This document shows, in pieces, positions 49,137 through 61,192 of a stretch of DNA of 64,000 nt (position 1 is its first letter; each line of letters begins with the position of its first letter). Under the pieces are notes generated by a model that was not told where the DNA came from, did no database searches, and saw nothing but the letters and a program-made list of their open reading frames with translations. Made by a program: the position numbers and the translations under genes. The stretch covers positions 16,197,505 through 16,261,504 of the forward strand of contig NC_034014.1 of the NCBI RefSeq assembly GCF_000346465.2. Reading direction: 5' to 3'. Source of the stretch: Prunus persica. Its lineage: Eukaryota; Streptophyta; Magnoliopsida; Rosales; Rosaceae.

Positions 49137-51640
49137 TGTAATGACCCAAATTCATATTTAATTAGTAAATTATTATGCGGAAAGACAATTTTGCCCTTTG
49201 ACTCACTTATGAACTCAAAGTTGACTTTTTGACCGAAAAGGAATTTGACAATTCCACATACACCGTTGCGTAGAGCACGACGACACGAGTTCATAGACAC
49301 GAAGTAAGCTCAAATCGGAGTTTAACGACGAAACTACGATTAAAATATCACGAGGGGCAAAATGGTAAATTGGAAAATCAGATTTTATAAAACCTGTTCC
49401 TCTCTCTCTCTCTCTCTTCAGTTCTCTCTCCTCTCTCTCTCCTCCCTCCCGTTGCGCCAGCCACCCTCCTCCCTTCCGATTGAGACAGCGGCCACCACAG
49501 GGCACGCCGATCTCCGGCGTTGGTACCAATAGCTCCACCACACCCTCGCCGTCACGACCTGACCCGTCGCCGCCCCTGCACCGACCGGAGCTCGCCGGGA
49601 TCAGGCGAAAACCGATCGGTTTTCAGTCGAAACTTCAAGCTCCTCGATCTCCTTCGTTTCTCAACCAAATCGTTCGAGTAAGGTATGGTTTCTCAGCTAT
49701 TTTTCATGCTCTAACTGATGGTTGGCTGGGTTTTGATCGATTTTAGCTGTAGATCACTCGATTTTCGAAGTGAAAATCGGCCGAACTTCGGCCTCCGTGA
49801 TCGGCCGTTTCCGGCCACTTTTTGGGGTTAGTCCAAGAACAAAAGTGGTTCCAAATACGGTGTTATACCTAGGATAGGAGTTTGGAGCCTTGGTTTTGAG
49901 ATTTTCCGGCGATGCGTAATCGCTTTGGTTCTGATGCGATCCTTAGGTCGTCACGAGCGCATAAGAATTCGCGGATCTCAATTTGGATACCGTTTGAGCC
50001 TCGAACGGATTTTCCTTATTATGCGATTATCGGGTTCAATACTGTTGAGCCGTTGGATCGTAATCAATTTTAGATATGTTGTTCCAGATAATTTTAGAAA
50101 CGTGTAGGATTCGACGGATTGTGAATCGGAGTCCCGGATACTCCGAAAACGCGAACCCTAGGGCTATGGTTTAGAAATTGTGCGATTACACGATCGTAAT
50201 TAATCCGACCGTCCGATTGACACCAATACCCTCGGGACATGTGTCCTAAATATATTGGACCTTCTAGCGGCATCCGGATCATATTGTACCCGTGGGGTTC
50301 CGGATTGACTTTTTGGACTTTAGCGCTTTTTGAGTCCCAAGATACCACTAAACTATCCCACGTGGAAGGAAAGCTGTTATGGGCATAGGGATCACTTTAA
50401 ATTGACGCACGTACTTTTAGGAGCCGGGGGTAGGGTTTTTAATTTAATACTATATTGTATTAATAGAATATTATGGTCATTGAATCAGGCACCCGGGCAC
50501 CAGTTGACCCGCAGGAGGGACCTTCAAGAGGTCCAGCGAGCTCAGACTACCAGTGAGTGGACTCTTTGTTTTAATAAATGAATTTAAGCAGTTTAGTTTC
50601 AGTTATCAGCTGTTTTATTCTGTAAAATATTTTATGTTGCATGCTGCCGAGTGAAAGTTCCTTTAAAGCATATAGGACAAGATATTCTCGTTAATTATCA
50701 GATAAATAGCAGCAGAATTTTAAAGGTTACATAAAGTTAATTATTCAACAGATTTCCTTCAGAAACTTTATATTTTCTTAAATCACCTTGTACCCAGATA
50801 TTAAATGTTGCCTTCGGATTATATTTGTTGCCTTCGATTTAGTCAGCATGCTTGACAGTTGCCCCACGAGTTCCTTGGTACTGGAACTCGTGTGGAGCGA
50901 GTAATGCGGATAAAGGTGGACTACGGTTCCCTGAATCCTGCGAGTTGCGGCTCGGACTGACTTCGTGTCACTGAGACCTGCGAGTATGTGTCACCCATGG
51001 TGATGCAAGGAATTGACAGATATAAGGATTTGACGGAAATAGGGGTGCACCTAGGTGATAGGTTTCAACTGTTTTCAAATGTATAGTTATATACATGCAT
51101 TGATTTCAGAAATAAAGAAAATAAGCTAGTTTGTATAACTGTTTTTACAGTGGGGTTAGTATGTTCATATAGTATTTTCTAAACTTTGTTTTTGGGTCCA
51201 CTCACCCTTCTTGTTGTTTTGCGCCCCCAGGCAGTAGACGTGCACAGGAATCCACCCCCGGGCCCACTTCCCCATCTTCCGCGCCCTTCTCTGATGTAGG
51301 ATTTGTATTTTGTACACAGATTCACTCTTTTGGTAAATTCTTAGTAGTCGCTCTGATGTTTTGCCCTAGACTGAGCTTTGATCTCTTGTGATGTGTATAT
51401 ATATGTATGCTGGCAGTTGGTTGTATATATATATACTTGTTTTGACAGGTGTAAGATTTTGGTATTGAGCCAGATACAAGGGAAACTCTGCCGGTTTTTC
51501 TGTAGAAGTCAACCTTGTTATTTTTATCATGTATTGTATAGAAGGGCAAATAGGACATTTGTCCCCGACATTCGCCAGGTGTCGGACACACACAGGGTCT
51601 GGCTCGGATTCCAAAGTGGAATTTGGATCGGGTCCTGTCA
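49137..51640 (+). mobile_element. large solo LTR, family A, copy 3 (recombinant)
   Basis: A 2,504-bp LTR from TGTAATGACCC to GGGTCCTGTCA. Its flanks do not match each other: TTGTA at 49132-49136 and ATAGG at 51641-51645. It is near identical to the minus-strand copy at 58623-61187, apart from a 61-bp GC-rich deletion at about 49927. The mismatched flanks pair with those of that other copy, showing that the two LTRs exchanged ends. Confidence 0.9.
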
Positions 51641-51641
51641 A

Positions 51642-51785
51642 TAGGGATGGCAAAAATCTTCGTCGGGCTGGGTCTCCAGCCCTAACGGTGGGAAATTTTA
51701 GGGCAAAACGGGGATTGGGTACAGGGATCCCCAAATCTCGATAATTATAAGATTAATTTTAAATTAATACATATATAATATAGAG
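51642..51785 (-). mobile_element. displaced hAT right end
   Basis: It starts TAGGGATGGCAAAAATC and is collinear with the reverse complement of the hAT right end at 21799 down to about 21590 (GATTAATTTTAAATTAATAC shared with small changes). Its normal flank (CTCTAACATC) is not next to it but at 61193, beyond the other LTR. Confidence 0.8.
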
Positions 51786-51989
51786 AGCTTTAGTTTTGAA
51801 ACACAATATAGTTTACTAATTTGGAAGATGGGAATACAATTTCATCTAATTAGCATAAGGCCGAAGACCAAAATGCAGTATATAATTTTACAAAAACATC
51901 ATTAAAAAATATCAAAATTACACACAATGTCACTCCTTCTAAGGCAAGCATACTATGCCATATATCCATATCCGGCCACCACTGCCATA

Positions 51990-52130
51990 TATCCGTATCC
52001 GGCCACCAATTCCGTTACCCTTTATTCACCTTTAAAAAAAAAGATATTGTGTCATTGAAGGGACTCGAACCTTGATCCTCAAAGGAGGAAGGCTCACTCA
52101 CAAACCACTACACCAAACTTGATTTTGTAA
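51990..52130 (-). mobile_element. possible tRNA-derived SINE with pol III boxes
   Basis: On the minus strand an A-box-like TGGTGTAGTGG (52115-52105) is followed 33 bp later by a perfect B box GGTTCGAGTCC (52071-52061), then a T-rich end. The spacing fits a pol III promoter. No tRNA cloverleaf could be drawn, so a SINE or tRNA relic is more likely than a tRNA gene. Confidence 0.4.
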
Positions 52131-52199
52131 TATTTATTCAGTTATACAATATTTATATAAACAATCAACGGTTTAAAAAACAATCATTTCAATACATAT

Positions 52200-52500
52200 T
52201 CACACAAAAATTGCAAATAAAAACAGAAACTGCAACAAAAATACAATGTAGATATCAATTATGTTTTAAAAAAACAAAAACAAAAAAAAAAACAAAAACA
52301 GCTACAAAAATAAAAATTAATTTTATTGAAGCGAAATGGAGGAACCAAGATGAAAGTACTAAAATGGAAATTATGATGCAGAAATGGAAACTTCAATGCA
52401 TAAACAGAAACTGCAATGCATAAACAAAAAATGCAACATAACTGCAATGCATAAATGGAAACTGCAGTACAAAAATGGAAACGGCAATGCTAAGTTTGGG
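52200..52500. repeat. minisatellite, unit about 18-20 bp
   Basis: Imperfect tandem copies of AACTGCAATGCATAAAC(AG), with A-rich interruptions. The same word recurs as single copies near 52725 and 52885. Confidence 0.7.
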
Positions 52501-55500
52501 AAAAATGACTCAACTCTAAAGTTAAACAAAACGAAACTATATATTTTTATTTATTCAATACATGTTGGTAAAATACTCTGTTTCTGGCAATGCCGTTTCC
52601 AAAACTCAAATTTTGAGTTCCCTTGCTCTGGCCCTCCCAATTCCTTATCTGTGTAGCCTCTACTCTTCAAATTGGTGAGGTTGAAGGCTATGGAAAGAGC
52701 AAAAATCTAATTGTATTTAAATGAAAACTGCAATGCAGTTCCGAAAGTCCAATTTTGAATTCCCTTGCTCTTAGGTAGTTCTACTCTTCTCTTGCCCACC
52801 CAATTCCTCATCTGGGTAGCCTATACTCTTCAAATTGGTGAGGTTGAAGACCAAGAAAAGAGCAAAAATACAATTGTGATTACAAAAATGCAATGCAGTT
52901 TCCAAAACTACAATGCAGAACCTATATAAAATTTCACTAAACTAAAGCTTAAATTGACAGGACCCGACCCAAATTCCACTTTGGAATTCGAGCCGAACCT
53001 TGTGCGTGTCCGACACTTGACGGATGCGGGGCATAAATGACCTATTTGCCCTTCCATTCAAATACAGTTTATCTCAAATTTGACTTATGCCGAAAATTCA
53101 GTAGAGTCTCCCCTGTAAATTGAACATTTCCCAAAATTTTCACATGTAAAACAAGCATAAATATACATACATATAACCCAACTGCCAGCATGCTTTAAAT
53201 TATATCCAAGAAAACAACAGTATATCATTCTGCCCCCAGGGCTTCATAATTCAAGTAAATCATTCTATCACATGGAACTGATTCTAACTTTTAGAACAAC
53301 ATGAACACAATAACATATTCAAAAAAAATGTAGCTGAACCATTTCTCAATCCTTTTTGCCTCGCGGCTGTACCTAGTAATTCTAGGCTGCCTACGTACCC
53401 TCAACTAGGGATCAAGTCACACGTAGTTCTTCTATTCCTGTTCCAAGCTTCTTGGCATTACTCACATGGCAATAACTATATTTAAATAAAGGAATAAAAG
53501 CATTTAGATTCAAGTAATCACTCTTGGAAAGCCATAACTATTAATTCCTCGTGACACCATTGGTGACACGTCCTTCCCTGTAATTCTCGCTGGACTCAGG
53601 AGACATCTGGTCAACCTGATCCGCAATTCTCGCTCCCACGATCCGGATATCTCTAAGACTCGTGGGGCAAAGTATGCTAGAAATACTTGAGTTATTTAAT
53701 ACCATATCCAATACAAAAAAGATAAAGGCAAACAACTTAAATAAAATAAAATAAGATAAATTAAAACAAAACGGATTAAAATAAGATAAAATAAAATAAA
53801 CAAGCTCCGAATACTCTTGTATCAAACTCATGTAAGGTTCATAAATAATTATGTATATATATATATCCGTCTTTCTCTTGTGACATAAATATCTTGATTA
53901 AGAAAATGATAGTAACTGTATGAAGTTCCTCAATTTTACTTTAAAAAAAGCGTTTTAAAGCTTAAATTCTCTCCACTAGGCGTACCCCCATTTTTGATCC
54001 ATCAATTCCTTTAATACCATCAATTCCATCCTCGTAGATCTCGGAAACATAAAGTTAACCGATCCGCATTCCTCGCAGGTCTCGGAGATACCACTTCAAT
54101 CCAAGCCGCATTCCTCGCACCACACAGTTCAGGCGTTTCCGAAACTCGTGGGGCATTATCAAAATAACCAAACTATTTCAAAGTAACTTGGGGGCACCCT
54201 CGTGATGAGTTTGAAAACCATAACCTGGCTTTTATATCAACTTTCAATAAACTTGTTCTCAACTAAACTTAAAATATATATACATTTGTATGCCACAATC
54301 TGATGAAAGCCAAGTGCTATGAGTCATCTTTTTCAACTATTGAATATACATATATTAAACACTTAGCTAGTATGTTAGCCATGTCGATCTTTGATTAACA
54401 TATCGTTCAAATATTATATTAATAATCTTACAACATAATTAACCATATGAATATATAAGCATGTGATAAATCAACATATAATTAAATGCTCAACCTAAAT
54501 TCACATAAAATAAAGAAGGGTAAACTACAGTAAACTCCCCAACCTATAGGGCATTTACGAGTCCATACCCGATTTTGGGGACATTTATGAGTACATACTC
54601 AACGTCGCGGAAAACCTACAATTTGCCCCCCTCCGTTAGCGAGACCCATCAGGAAATCTGTTAAACGCTGACGTGGCGAATGTGGGTTCTATTTTTTAAT
54701 GAGGTGGACTTACAGGTGGACAAATAAATAATAAAAAAATTTATACATGTTAAAAATAAATTTTAAATCATATTAAAATCATTAAAAAATGAAAAGAAAA
54801 AAAAAATCTCCTCTCTTCTCCTACATAGCCAACCCTCTCTCCCACCCGACTCAACCCTACCTCTCAGCCACCCCCCTTTCGTCGCCCACCTCCAAACCCA
54901 ACTCTCTCTCTCTCTCTCTCTCTCTTCTTCTCCCTCCCAACCCACCCCAACTTCTCCAGAAAGCTCATCATTCTTCTCCTCAAATTTAAACCCATTTTAC
55001 AACAACATTAGGAAATACAAATTGTGAAGAAACTTGGAAAAGAAGAATATTGGTAAAGTACTGTGATAGGTTGATTTCCAAATTACCACATTTGAAACAA
55101 GATTAATTTTTGCAGATAATTCCTCTTGATTAATTATCAGTTTCTGGGTAAACTGATAAACCCAAAAACAAGATTAATTTTTGGAACAAAATGATAAAGT
55201 TCAAAGAAACATAAACCTAAAAAAGAACATTGCCTAAAAAGGCATATCCTTCACCAATAACAAACAACTATCAGAACACAAAAAACGCAGATAATTCCTC
55301 AAATTTAAACTCATTTTGCAAATCCTAATATTGTTCTAGCTCCGGTGAGATCTGAAGAACGATGACGAGCTCACGAGGTCTTGAGAACATTCCCCATGGC
55401 GTGTTGCAAAGACCCAACCACCTGGGTTTTGTAGATCAGCCTCATTCATTCTCGACAAGCAGGACCAAGAATGAAATGACGCTGCATCGGCCTTGAAACC

Positions 55501-55540
55501 CTACTCCCTCACTCTCTCCCCGCCACTGCAGTCCTCATCC

Positions 55541-55862
55541 ATGGCCGACCCCTCGCAAAGCCCTAACCCTAAGATCTCGGCCTACTACCAAACCCGGGCG
55601 GCACACCACGGCATCATCACGAGCGACTGGCTGGCCCAGGCTCAAGCTGCCCTCTGCCAAAACCCCAACGAACAAGGTCCAATCGTCGGCAAGGTTGAAG
55701 CCAGACCCGATTCTGCTTCCGGCAAGCCCTTCAGCGTCATCGAGGAGTTCAATAACTAGAGAAAGCAGCCCGATTTGGCCGAGGCTGTGGCAGCGATTCG
55801 GGCATTGGAGTCTGTGATTCGGTCTAGTAAGGCCACCACGATGACGGAGCTCGAAATTGAGC
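55541..55862 (+). pseudogene. captured N-terminal fragment of translation initiation factor eIF2B alpha
   Basis: It begins MADPSQSPNPKISAYYQ and continues HGIITSDWLAQAQAA, FSVIEEFNN and, after a stop, RKQPDLAEAVAAIRALESVI and KATTMTELEIE. This is the N-terminal helical region of plant eIF2B alpha, a subunit of the guanine nucleotide exchange factor for eIF2. A TAG at 55757-55759 sits where the family has Trp (TGG) in NNWRKQP. The similarity ends at ELEIE, then the frame runs into a GA microsatellite and the right inverted repeat. About 107 of some 370 codons are present. Confidence 0.88.
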
Positions 55863-55895
55863 CTGGGGAAGTTCCTTCATGTTCTTGCATTCTTT

Positions 55896-55899
<4 letters not shown>

Positions 55900-55937
<38 letters not shown>
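55900..55937. repeat. (AG)n microsatellite
   Basis: About 38 bp of AG repeats between the captured fragment and the right arm of the Pack-MULE. Confidence 0.9.
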
Positions 55938-55941
<4 letters not shown>

Positions 55942-57677
55942 TTTTTCTTTTTCTTTTGATTTTAAATGAAAATTAATTATTTAATATAATTTTACTTGTT
56001 TTGTATAATTGTTTATTAGTTTTTTGTCCACGTGGAATCCCACGGTAATTAAAAAATGGGTCCCACAAATGCCACATAGGCAGATAACGGATTTTCTGAC
56101 GATCTCGCTAACGGATGGGGCAAATTGTAGGTTTTCCGCGACGTTGAGTATGTACTCATAAATGTCCCTAAAATCGGGCATGGACTTGTAAATGACCCTA
56201 TAGGTTGGGGGGTTTACTGTAGTTTACCCAATAAAGAAATTAAGACCATAAATAAACTAATTGAACACTCTCATGCACATTAACTTTCTAAAAGCTTAAA
56301 CATATTCTATGGAGCTCATCCTCATTATTTAATGCAAAGTCCTGGCACTGGGCTCCTAGAAGTGCGTGCATTGAATTGAAGGTCATTCTCAAGCCTATGT
56401 AAGCTTTTCCACTTATTGGAATGATCTAGAAATGCCTCGGGACTCAAAAGCTATAAGTTCCAAAAAGTCAACCAGGGACCCCGTGGGGTCCACAACCTAA
56501 AATTTTTTGATCCGAGAGTTGCCAGAGGTTCTAACATGCCTAGGACATATGTCCCAAGAGTCTGGTCTCGATCGGACGGTCGGACTACTCACGATCGCAC
56601 GATCTGACGGTTACTGTAGACCCAGCCCTAGCGTTGGCCTTTTCGGAGTATCCGGGACTCCGATTTCACGATCCATTGAATTCTACACAATTCTGGAATT
56701 ACATAGATCAACATATAAGAAATTGACTGCGATCCAACGGTTCAAACGTATCGAACTGAGAAATTGCACAATATGCGAGATCCGTTCGGGGTACAAACAT
56801 TGTCCGAATTGAGATCTGTGAATTCCTACGCGCTCGTGACAGCATAAGGATAATTTTAGAACAAAATTTCGGACCGTCACCCTGTCCACGTGCCAGCAAC
56901 GCGTGGGTGTCTAGATAAATTTCTGTGGCCGGAAAACTTCAAGGTTGAAGGCCAAGCTTCCTATCCTAGGTAAAACACCCTATTTGGAACCACTTTTGTT
57001 CTTGGGCCTAGCCCAAGAAGTGGCCGGAATCGAAGGCCGAAACTGGCCAAAATTTTAATCGCTTAATCAACCAATTAAACGCAAAAATTTCTCAAATATA
57101 ACACAACCAGCAGCTAGAACACGTTGAAAGTATAGAAAATCATACTAAATTCGAAAGATTTGGTGGCCGGAGGCGTTCGAACGAGTTCCCGAAAGTTTAC
57201 TAAAAAAACTGCCCAACACCGCTTGTTACATGGCTGATTCCAGTGACCACATCGGCGGATCAAGACTGGGACCAGTCGAAAATCAAAGAGGGAAGTGAGG
57301 TGATTCTAATGGGACCAGTGCCGCCAAGAAGGGAGGTGTGTGGTGGCGGTGGTGGAGGAGAGAAGTTGGTTGGTCATGAAGCTTCTGAGGAGGGGGAGAA
57401 AATCTGGGTTTTAAAACTAAACTTTGGAATATTTACGGTTATGCCACGGAACTTCTTTTGATCGTAACTTCTTCGTTACAACTCCGTTTTGAGCCCACTA
57501 TGTGTCTACGGACTCATCTCGACGTGCTCTATGCATTAGTATAATTGAAATTTCCAAAATACTTTCCGGTCAAAAAGTCAATTTTTTCCCTAATAATTTA
57601 TTCTAGGGGCAAAATTGTATTTTTCTCTAATAATTTAATAATTAAAAATTAATTAAGGACCGGGTTGTTACATAAAT

Positions 57678-58376
57678 GGCATTACAAAATATCATATGAT
57701 AGTGATGGCATCAACCATTTCCAAATCAAGACAAATGTACAGTAAGTGAGTTTTATAATAAGAAGTTGCAGCTAAATTAGATCATTACCTGACATACATG
57801 CATACATATATTTGATCACAAACTCTCACATTCCAAAGAACCCTAAGATTAAAGTCATACTTTCACTTTAGAATTTTGAAAACTAAATTAAATTAAAATT
57901 CGAGATGGGATGTTACAACATACATGAATTCGATGGTCCAACAGAAGTATCTATGATTACAGTTCATATTAGACAACTTTCTATTCTTCCCTTATGAAAA
58001 GAAATGCTGCAGCAATAGGAAGCAGCTCCATAAACTAAGAAACAAGTCAATATTTACCTACATACTATAAGAGTACAGACTAATGAATAAAAAGTATTTT
58101 GAAAAGCAGAATACCTCTCTGGCAATACCCCATACTTTTTTCATATATAGAACTCAAGGTGTAATGAATTTGCAGCTGCAACCGCAAGATCATATCCAAA
58201 TAACTACAAACAAACACAAAAAACCTAAATTACTAACAAAAAGCAATATGCAGTAACAAAAAGAAAACTAATTTATTAAGCTGCATTAGAGGTTATAGAG
58301 ATGTAAAAACTATATCTGAAGACTAACATTTAGCATATTCAAATGTTTGAAAGTAAATCACAACATTGGCTTAAAC
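57678..58376. other. intergenic, no gene seen
   Basis: About 700 bp of AT-rich sequence lying inside the inverted block. Nothing recognisable. Confidence 0.4.
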
Positions 58377-58379
58377 TAA

Positions 58380-58622
58380 GGCCCCGTTTGATTCATGGTA
58401 AAGGAGACTTGGGAATGGGAAATCAATTGCTTTCCCATGTTTGGTAAGTCTAGGTAAGGGAAATCGTTGCCTAGCTCATGGAAAAGTAGGGGGGAAAGTG
58501 AAGTCATCCACCCAACTTGGGTTTTGTTTTCCCTCCTCATGGGAAAGTTTGGGAAAATAAGCTAACATTAAATACATATTTTTTATGACAATTTTATCCC
58601 CATTAACAATTTAGAATTACAA
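58380..58622 (-). mobile_element. right half of a Harbinger-like MITE, inverted
   Basis: It starts GGCCCCGTTTGATTCATG after TAA (58377-58379), the reverse complement of the TTA beside the left half at 48894. It ends at TACAA, the reverse complement of TTGTA at 49132-49136. Reversed and joined to 48894-49136 it gives a normal MITE of about 0.48 kb with inverted ends. Confidence 0.75.
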
Positions 58623-61187
58623 TGACAGGACCCGATCCAAATTCCACTTTGAAATCTGAGCCAGACCCTGTGTGTGTCCGACACCTGGCGAATGTCGGGC
58701 ACAAATGTCCTATTTGCCCTTCTATACAATACATGATAAAAATAACAAGGTTGACTTCTACCGAAAAACCGGCAGAGTTTCCCTTGTATCTGGCTCAATA
58801 CCAAAATCTTACACCTGTCAAAACAAGTATATATATATACAACCAACTGCCAGCATACATATATATACACATCCCAAGAGATCAAAGCTCAGTCTAGGGC
58901 AAAACATCAGAGCGACTACTAAGAATTTACAAAAGAGTGAATCTGTGTACAAAATACAAATCCTACATCAAAGAAAGGCGCGGAAGATGGGAAGTAGCCG
59001 GTGGTGGATTCCTGTGCACGTCTACTGCCTGGGGGCGCAAAACAATAAGAAGGGTGAGTGGACCCAAAAACAAAGTTTAGAAAATACTATATGAACATAC
59101 TAACCCCACTATAAAAACAGTTATACAAACTAGCTTATTTTCTTTATTTCTGAAATCAATGCATGTATATAACTATACATTTGAAAACAGTTGAAAACTA
59201 TCACCTAGGTGCACCCCTATTTCCGTCAAATCCTTATATCCGTCAATTCCTTGCATCACCATGGGTGACACATACTCGCAGGTCTCAGTGACACGAAGTC
59301 AGTCCGAGCCGCAACTCGCAGGATTCAGGGAACCGTAGTCCACCTTTATCTGCATTACTCGCTCCACACGAGTTCCAGTACCAAGGAACTCGTGGGGCAA
59401 CGGTCAAGCATGCTGACTAAATCGAAGGCAACAAATATAATCCGAAGGCAACATTTAATATCTGGGTACAAGGTGATTTAAGAAAATATAAAGTTTCTGA
59501 AGGAAATCTGTTGAATAATTAACTTTATGTAACCTTTAAAATTCTGCTGCCATTTATCTGATAATTAACGAGAATATCTTGTCCTTTATGCTTTAAAGGA
59601 ACTTTCACTCGGCAGCATGCAACATAAAATATTTTACAGAATAAAACAGCTGATAACTGAAACTAAACTGCTTAAATTCATTTATTAAAACAAAGAGTCC
59701 ACTCACTGGTAGTTTGAGCTCGCTGGACCTCTTGAAGGTCCCTCCTGCGGGTCAACTGGTGCCCGGGTGCCTGATTCAATGACCATAATATTCTATTAAT
59801 ACAATATAGTATTAAATTAAAAACCCTACCCCCGGCTCCTAAAAGTACGTGCGTCAATTTAAAGTGATCCCTATGCCCATAACAGCTTTCCTTCCACGTG
59901 GGATAGTTTAGTGGTATCTTGGGACTCAAAAAGCGCTAAAGTCCAAAAAGTCAATCCGGAACCCCACGGGTACAATATGATCCGGATGCCGCTAGAAGGT
60001 CCAATATATTTAGGACACATGTCCCGAGGGTATTGGTGTCAATCGGACGGTCAGATTAATTACGATCGTGTAATCGCATAATTTCTAAACCCTAGCCCTA
60101 GGGTTCGCGTTTTCGGAGTATCCGGGACTCCGATTCACAATCCGTCGAATCCTACACGTTTCTAAAATTATCTGGAACAACATATCTAAAATTGATTACG
60201 ATCCAACGTCTCAACAGTATTGAACCCTATAATCGCATAATAAGGAAAATTCGTTCGAGGCTCAAACGGTATCCAAATTGAGATCCGCAAATTCCTATGC
60301 GCTCGTGACGACCTAAGGATCGCATCAGAACACAGTGTCACGGCACCACACTCGTCCACGCGCCGCCGCACGCGCCGGCAGCGATGGGTGTCCAAAGCGA
60401 TTACGCATCGCCGGAAAATCTCAAAACCAAGGCTCCAAACTCCTATCCTAGGTATAACACCATATTTGGAACCACTTTTGTTCTTGGACCAACCCCAAAA
60501 AGTGGCCGGAAACGGCCGATCACGGAGGCCGCTGTTCGGCCGATTTTCACTTCGAAAATTGAGTGATCTACAGCTAAAATCGATCAAAACCCAGCCAACC
60601 ATCAGTTAGAGCATAAAAAATAGCTGAGAAACCATACCTTACTCGAACGATTTGGTTGAGAAACGAAGGAGATCGAGGAGCTTGAAGTTTCGACTGAAAA
60701 CCGGTCGGTTTTCGCCTGATCCCGGCGAGCTCCGGTCGGTGCAGGGGCGGCGACGGGTCAGGTCGTGACGGCGAGGGTGTGGCGGAGCTATTGGTACCAA
60801 CGCCGGAGATCGGCGTGCCCTGTGGTGGCCGCTGTCTCAATCGGAAGGGAGGAGGGTGGCTGGCGCGACGGGAGGGAGGAGAGAGAGAGGAGAGAGAACT
60901 GAAGAGAGAGAGAGAGGAACAGGTTTTATAAAATCTGATTTTCCAATTTACCATTTTGCCCCTGGTGATATTTTAATCGTATTTCCGTCGTTAAAACTCC
61001 GATTTGAGCTTACTTCGTGTCTATGAACTCGTGTCGTCGTGCTCTACGCAACGGTGTATGTGGAATTGTCAAATTCCTTTTCGGTCAAAAAGTCAACTTT
61101 GAGTTCATAAGTGAGTCAAAGGGCAAAATTGTCTTTCCGCATAATAATTTACTAATTAAATATGAATTTTAGGTTTGGGTCATTACA
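58623..61187 (-). mobile_element. large solo LTR, family A, copy 5 (recombinant)
   Basis: A 2,565-bp LTR in reverse orientation, from TGACAGGACCC to GGGTCATTACA on the plus strand. Its flanks do not match each other: TACAA (58618-58622) and CCTAC (61188-61192). Reverse-complemented they pair with the flanks of copy 3 (TTGTA, and GTAGG against ATAGG). It is near identical to copy 3 and retains the 61-bp GC-rich segment that copy 3 lacks. Confidence 0.9.
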
Positions 61188-61192
61188 CCTAC

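Larger units (their letters stand above)
51786..52949. other. repeat-rich segment inside the inverted block
   Basis: It contains a possible SINE (about 51990-52130), an A-rich minisatellite built on AACTGCAATGCATAAAC (about 52200-52500), and two direct copies of about 150 bp (52595-52737 and 52738-52896) sharing CTCTTCAAATTGGTGAGGTT. No gene is seen. Confidence 0.55.
54518..56229 (+). mobile_element. Pack-MULE carrying an eIF2B-alpha fragment
   Basis: A 1,712-bp element with inverted repeats of about 140 bp. The left begins GGGTAAACTACAGTAAAC, and the reverse complement of the right also begins GGGTAAACTACAGTAAAC; both continue through CCTATAGGG and CCTACAATTTGCCCC. It is flanked by a perfect 9-bp duplication AATAAAGAA (54509-54517 and 56230-56238). 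It sits inside solo LTR copy 4. No transposase is present. A second C-rich stretch (54830-54960) and the segment 55330-55490 may be further captured pieces. Confidence 0.94.
52955..57672 (-). mobile_element. large solo LTR, family A, copy 4, split by a Pack-MULE
   Basis: On the minus strand it starts TGTAACAACCC (57672) and ends GGGTCCTGTCA (52955). The flanks are a perfect 5-bp duplication TAAAT (52950-52954 and 57673-57677). The LTR is interrupted by the eIF2B Pack-MULE at 54518-56229. Without it about 3.0 kb remains. It is diverged from copies 1, 3 and 5, closer to copy 2 in age, and no internal domain is seen. Confidence 0.85.

Noticed and set aside
50330..50581. 83-codon frame repeated almost exactly at 59678-59929 and partly at 8990-9208
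   Set aside because: It recurs only because it lies in copies of the same solo LTR. No domain, no signal and no conserved start across the diverged copies.
52061..52115. Possible tRNA gene on the minus strand
   Set aside because: A and B boxes are present but the acceptor and anticodon stems do not pair; reported as a possible SINE instead.
53541..53831. 96-codon minus-strand frame
   Set aside because: Lies within solo LTR copy 4 and overlaps LTR motifs shared with the other copies; not a gene.
49137..61187. Treating the LTRs at 49137 and 58623 as the two LTRs of one retrotransposon
   Set aside because: They are in opposite orientation, and the sequence between them holds other transposons and no polyprotein; exchanged flanks show two separate solo LTRs.
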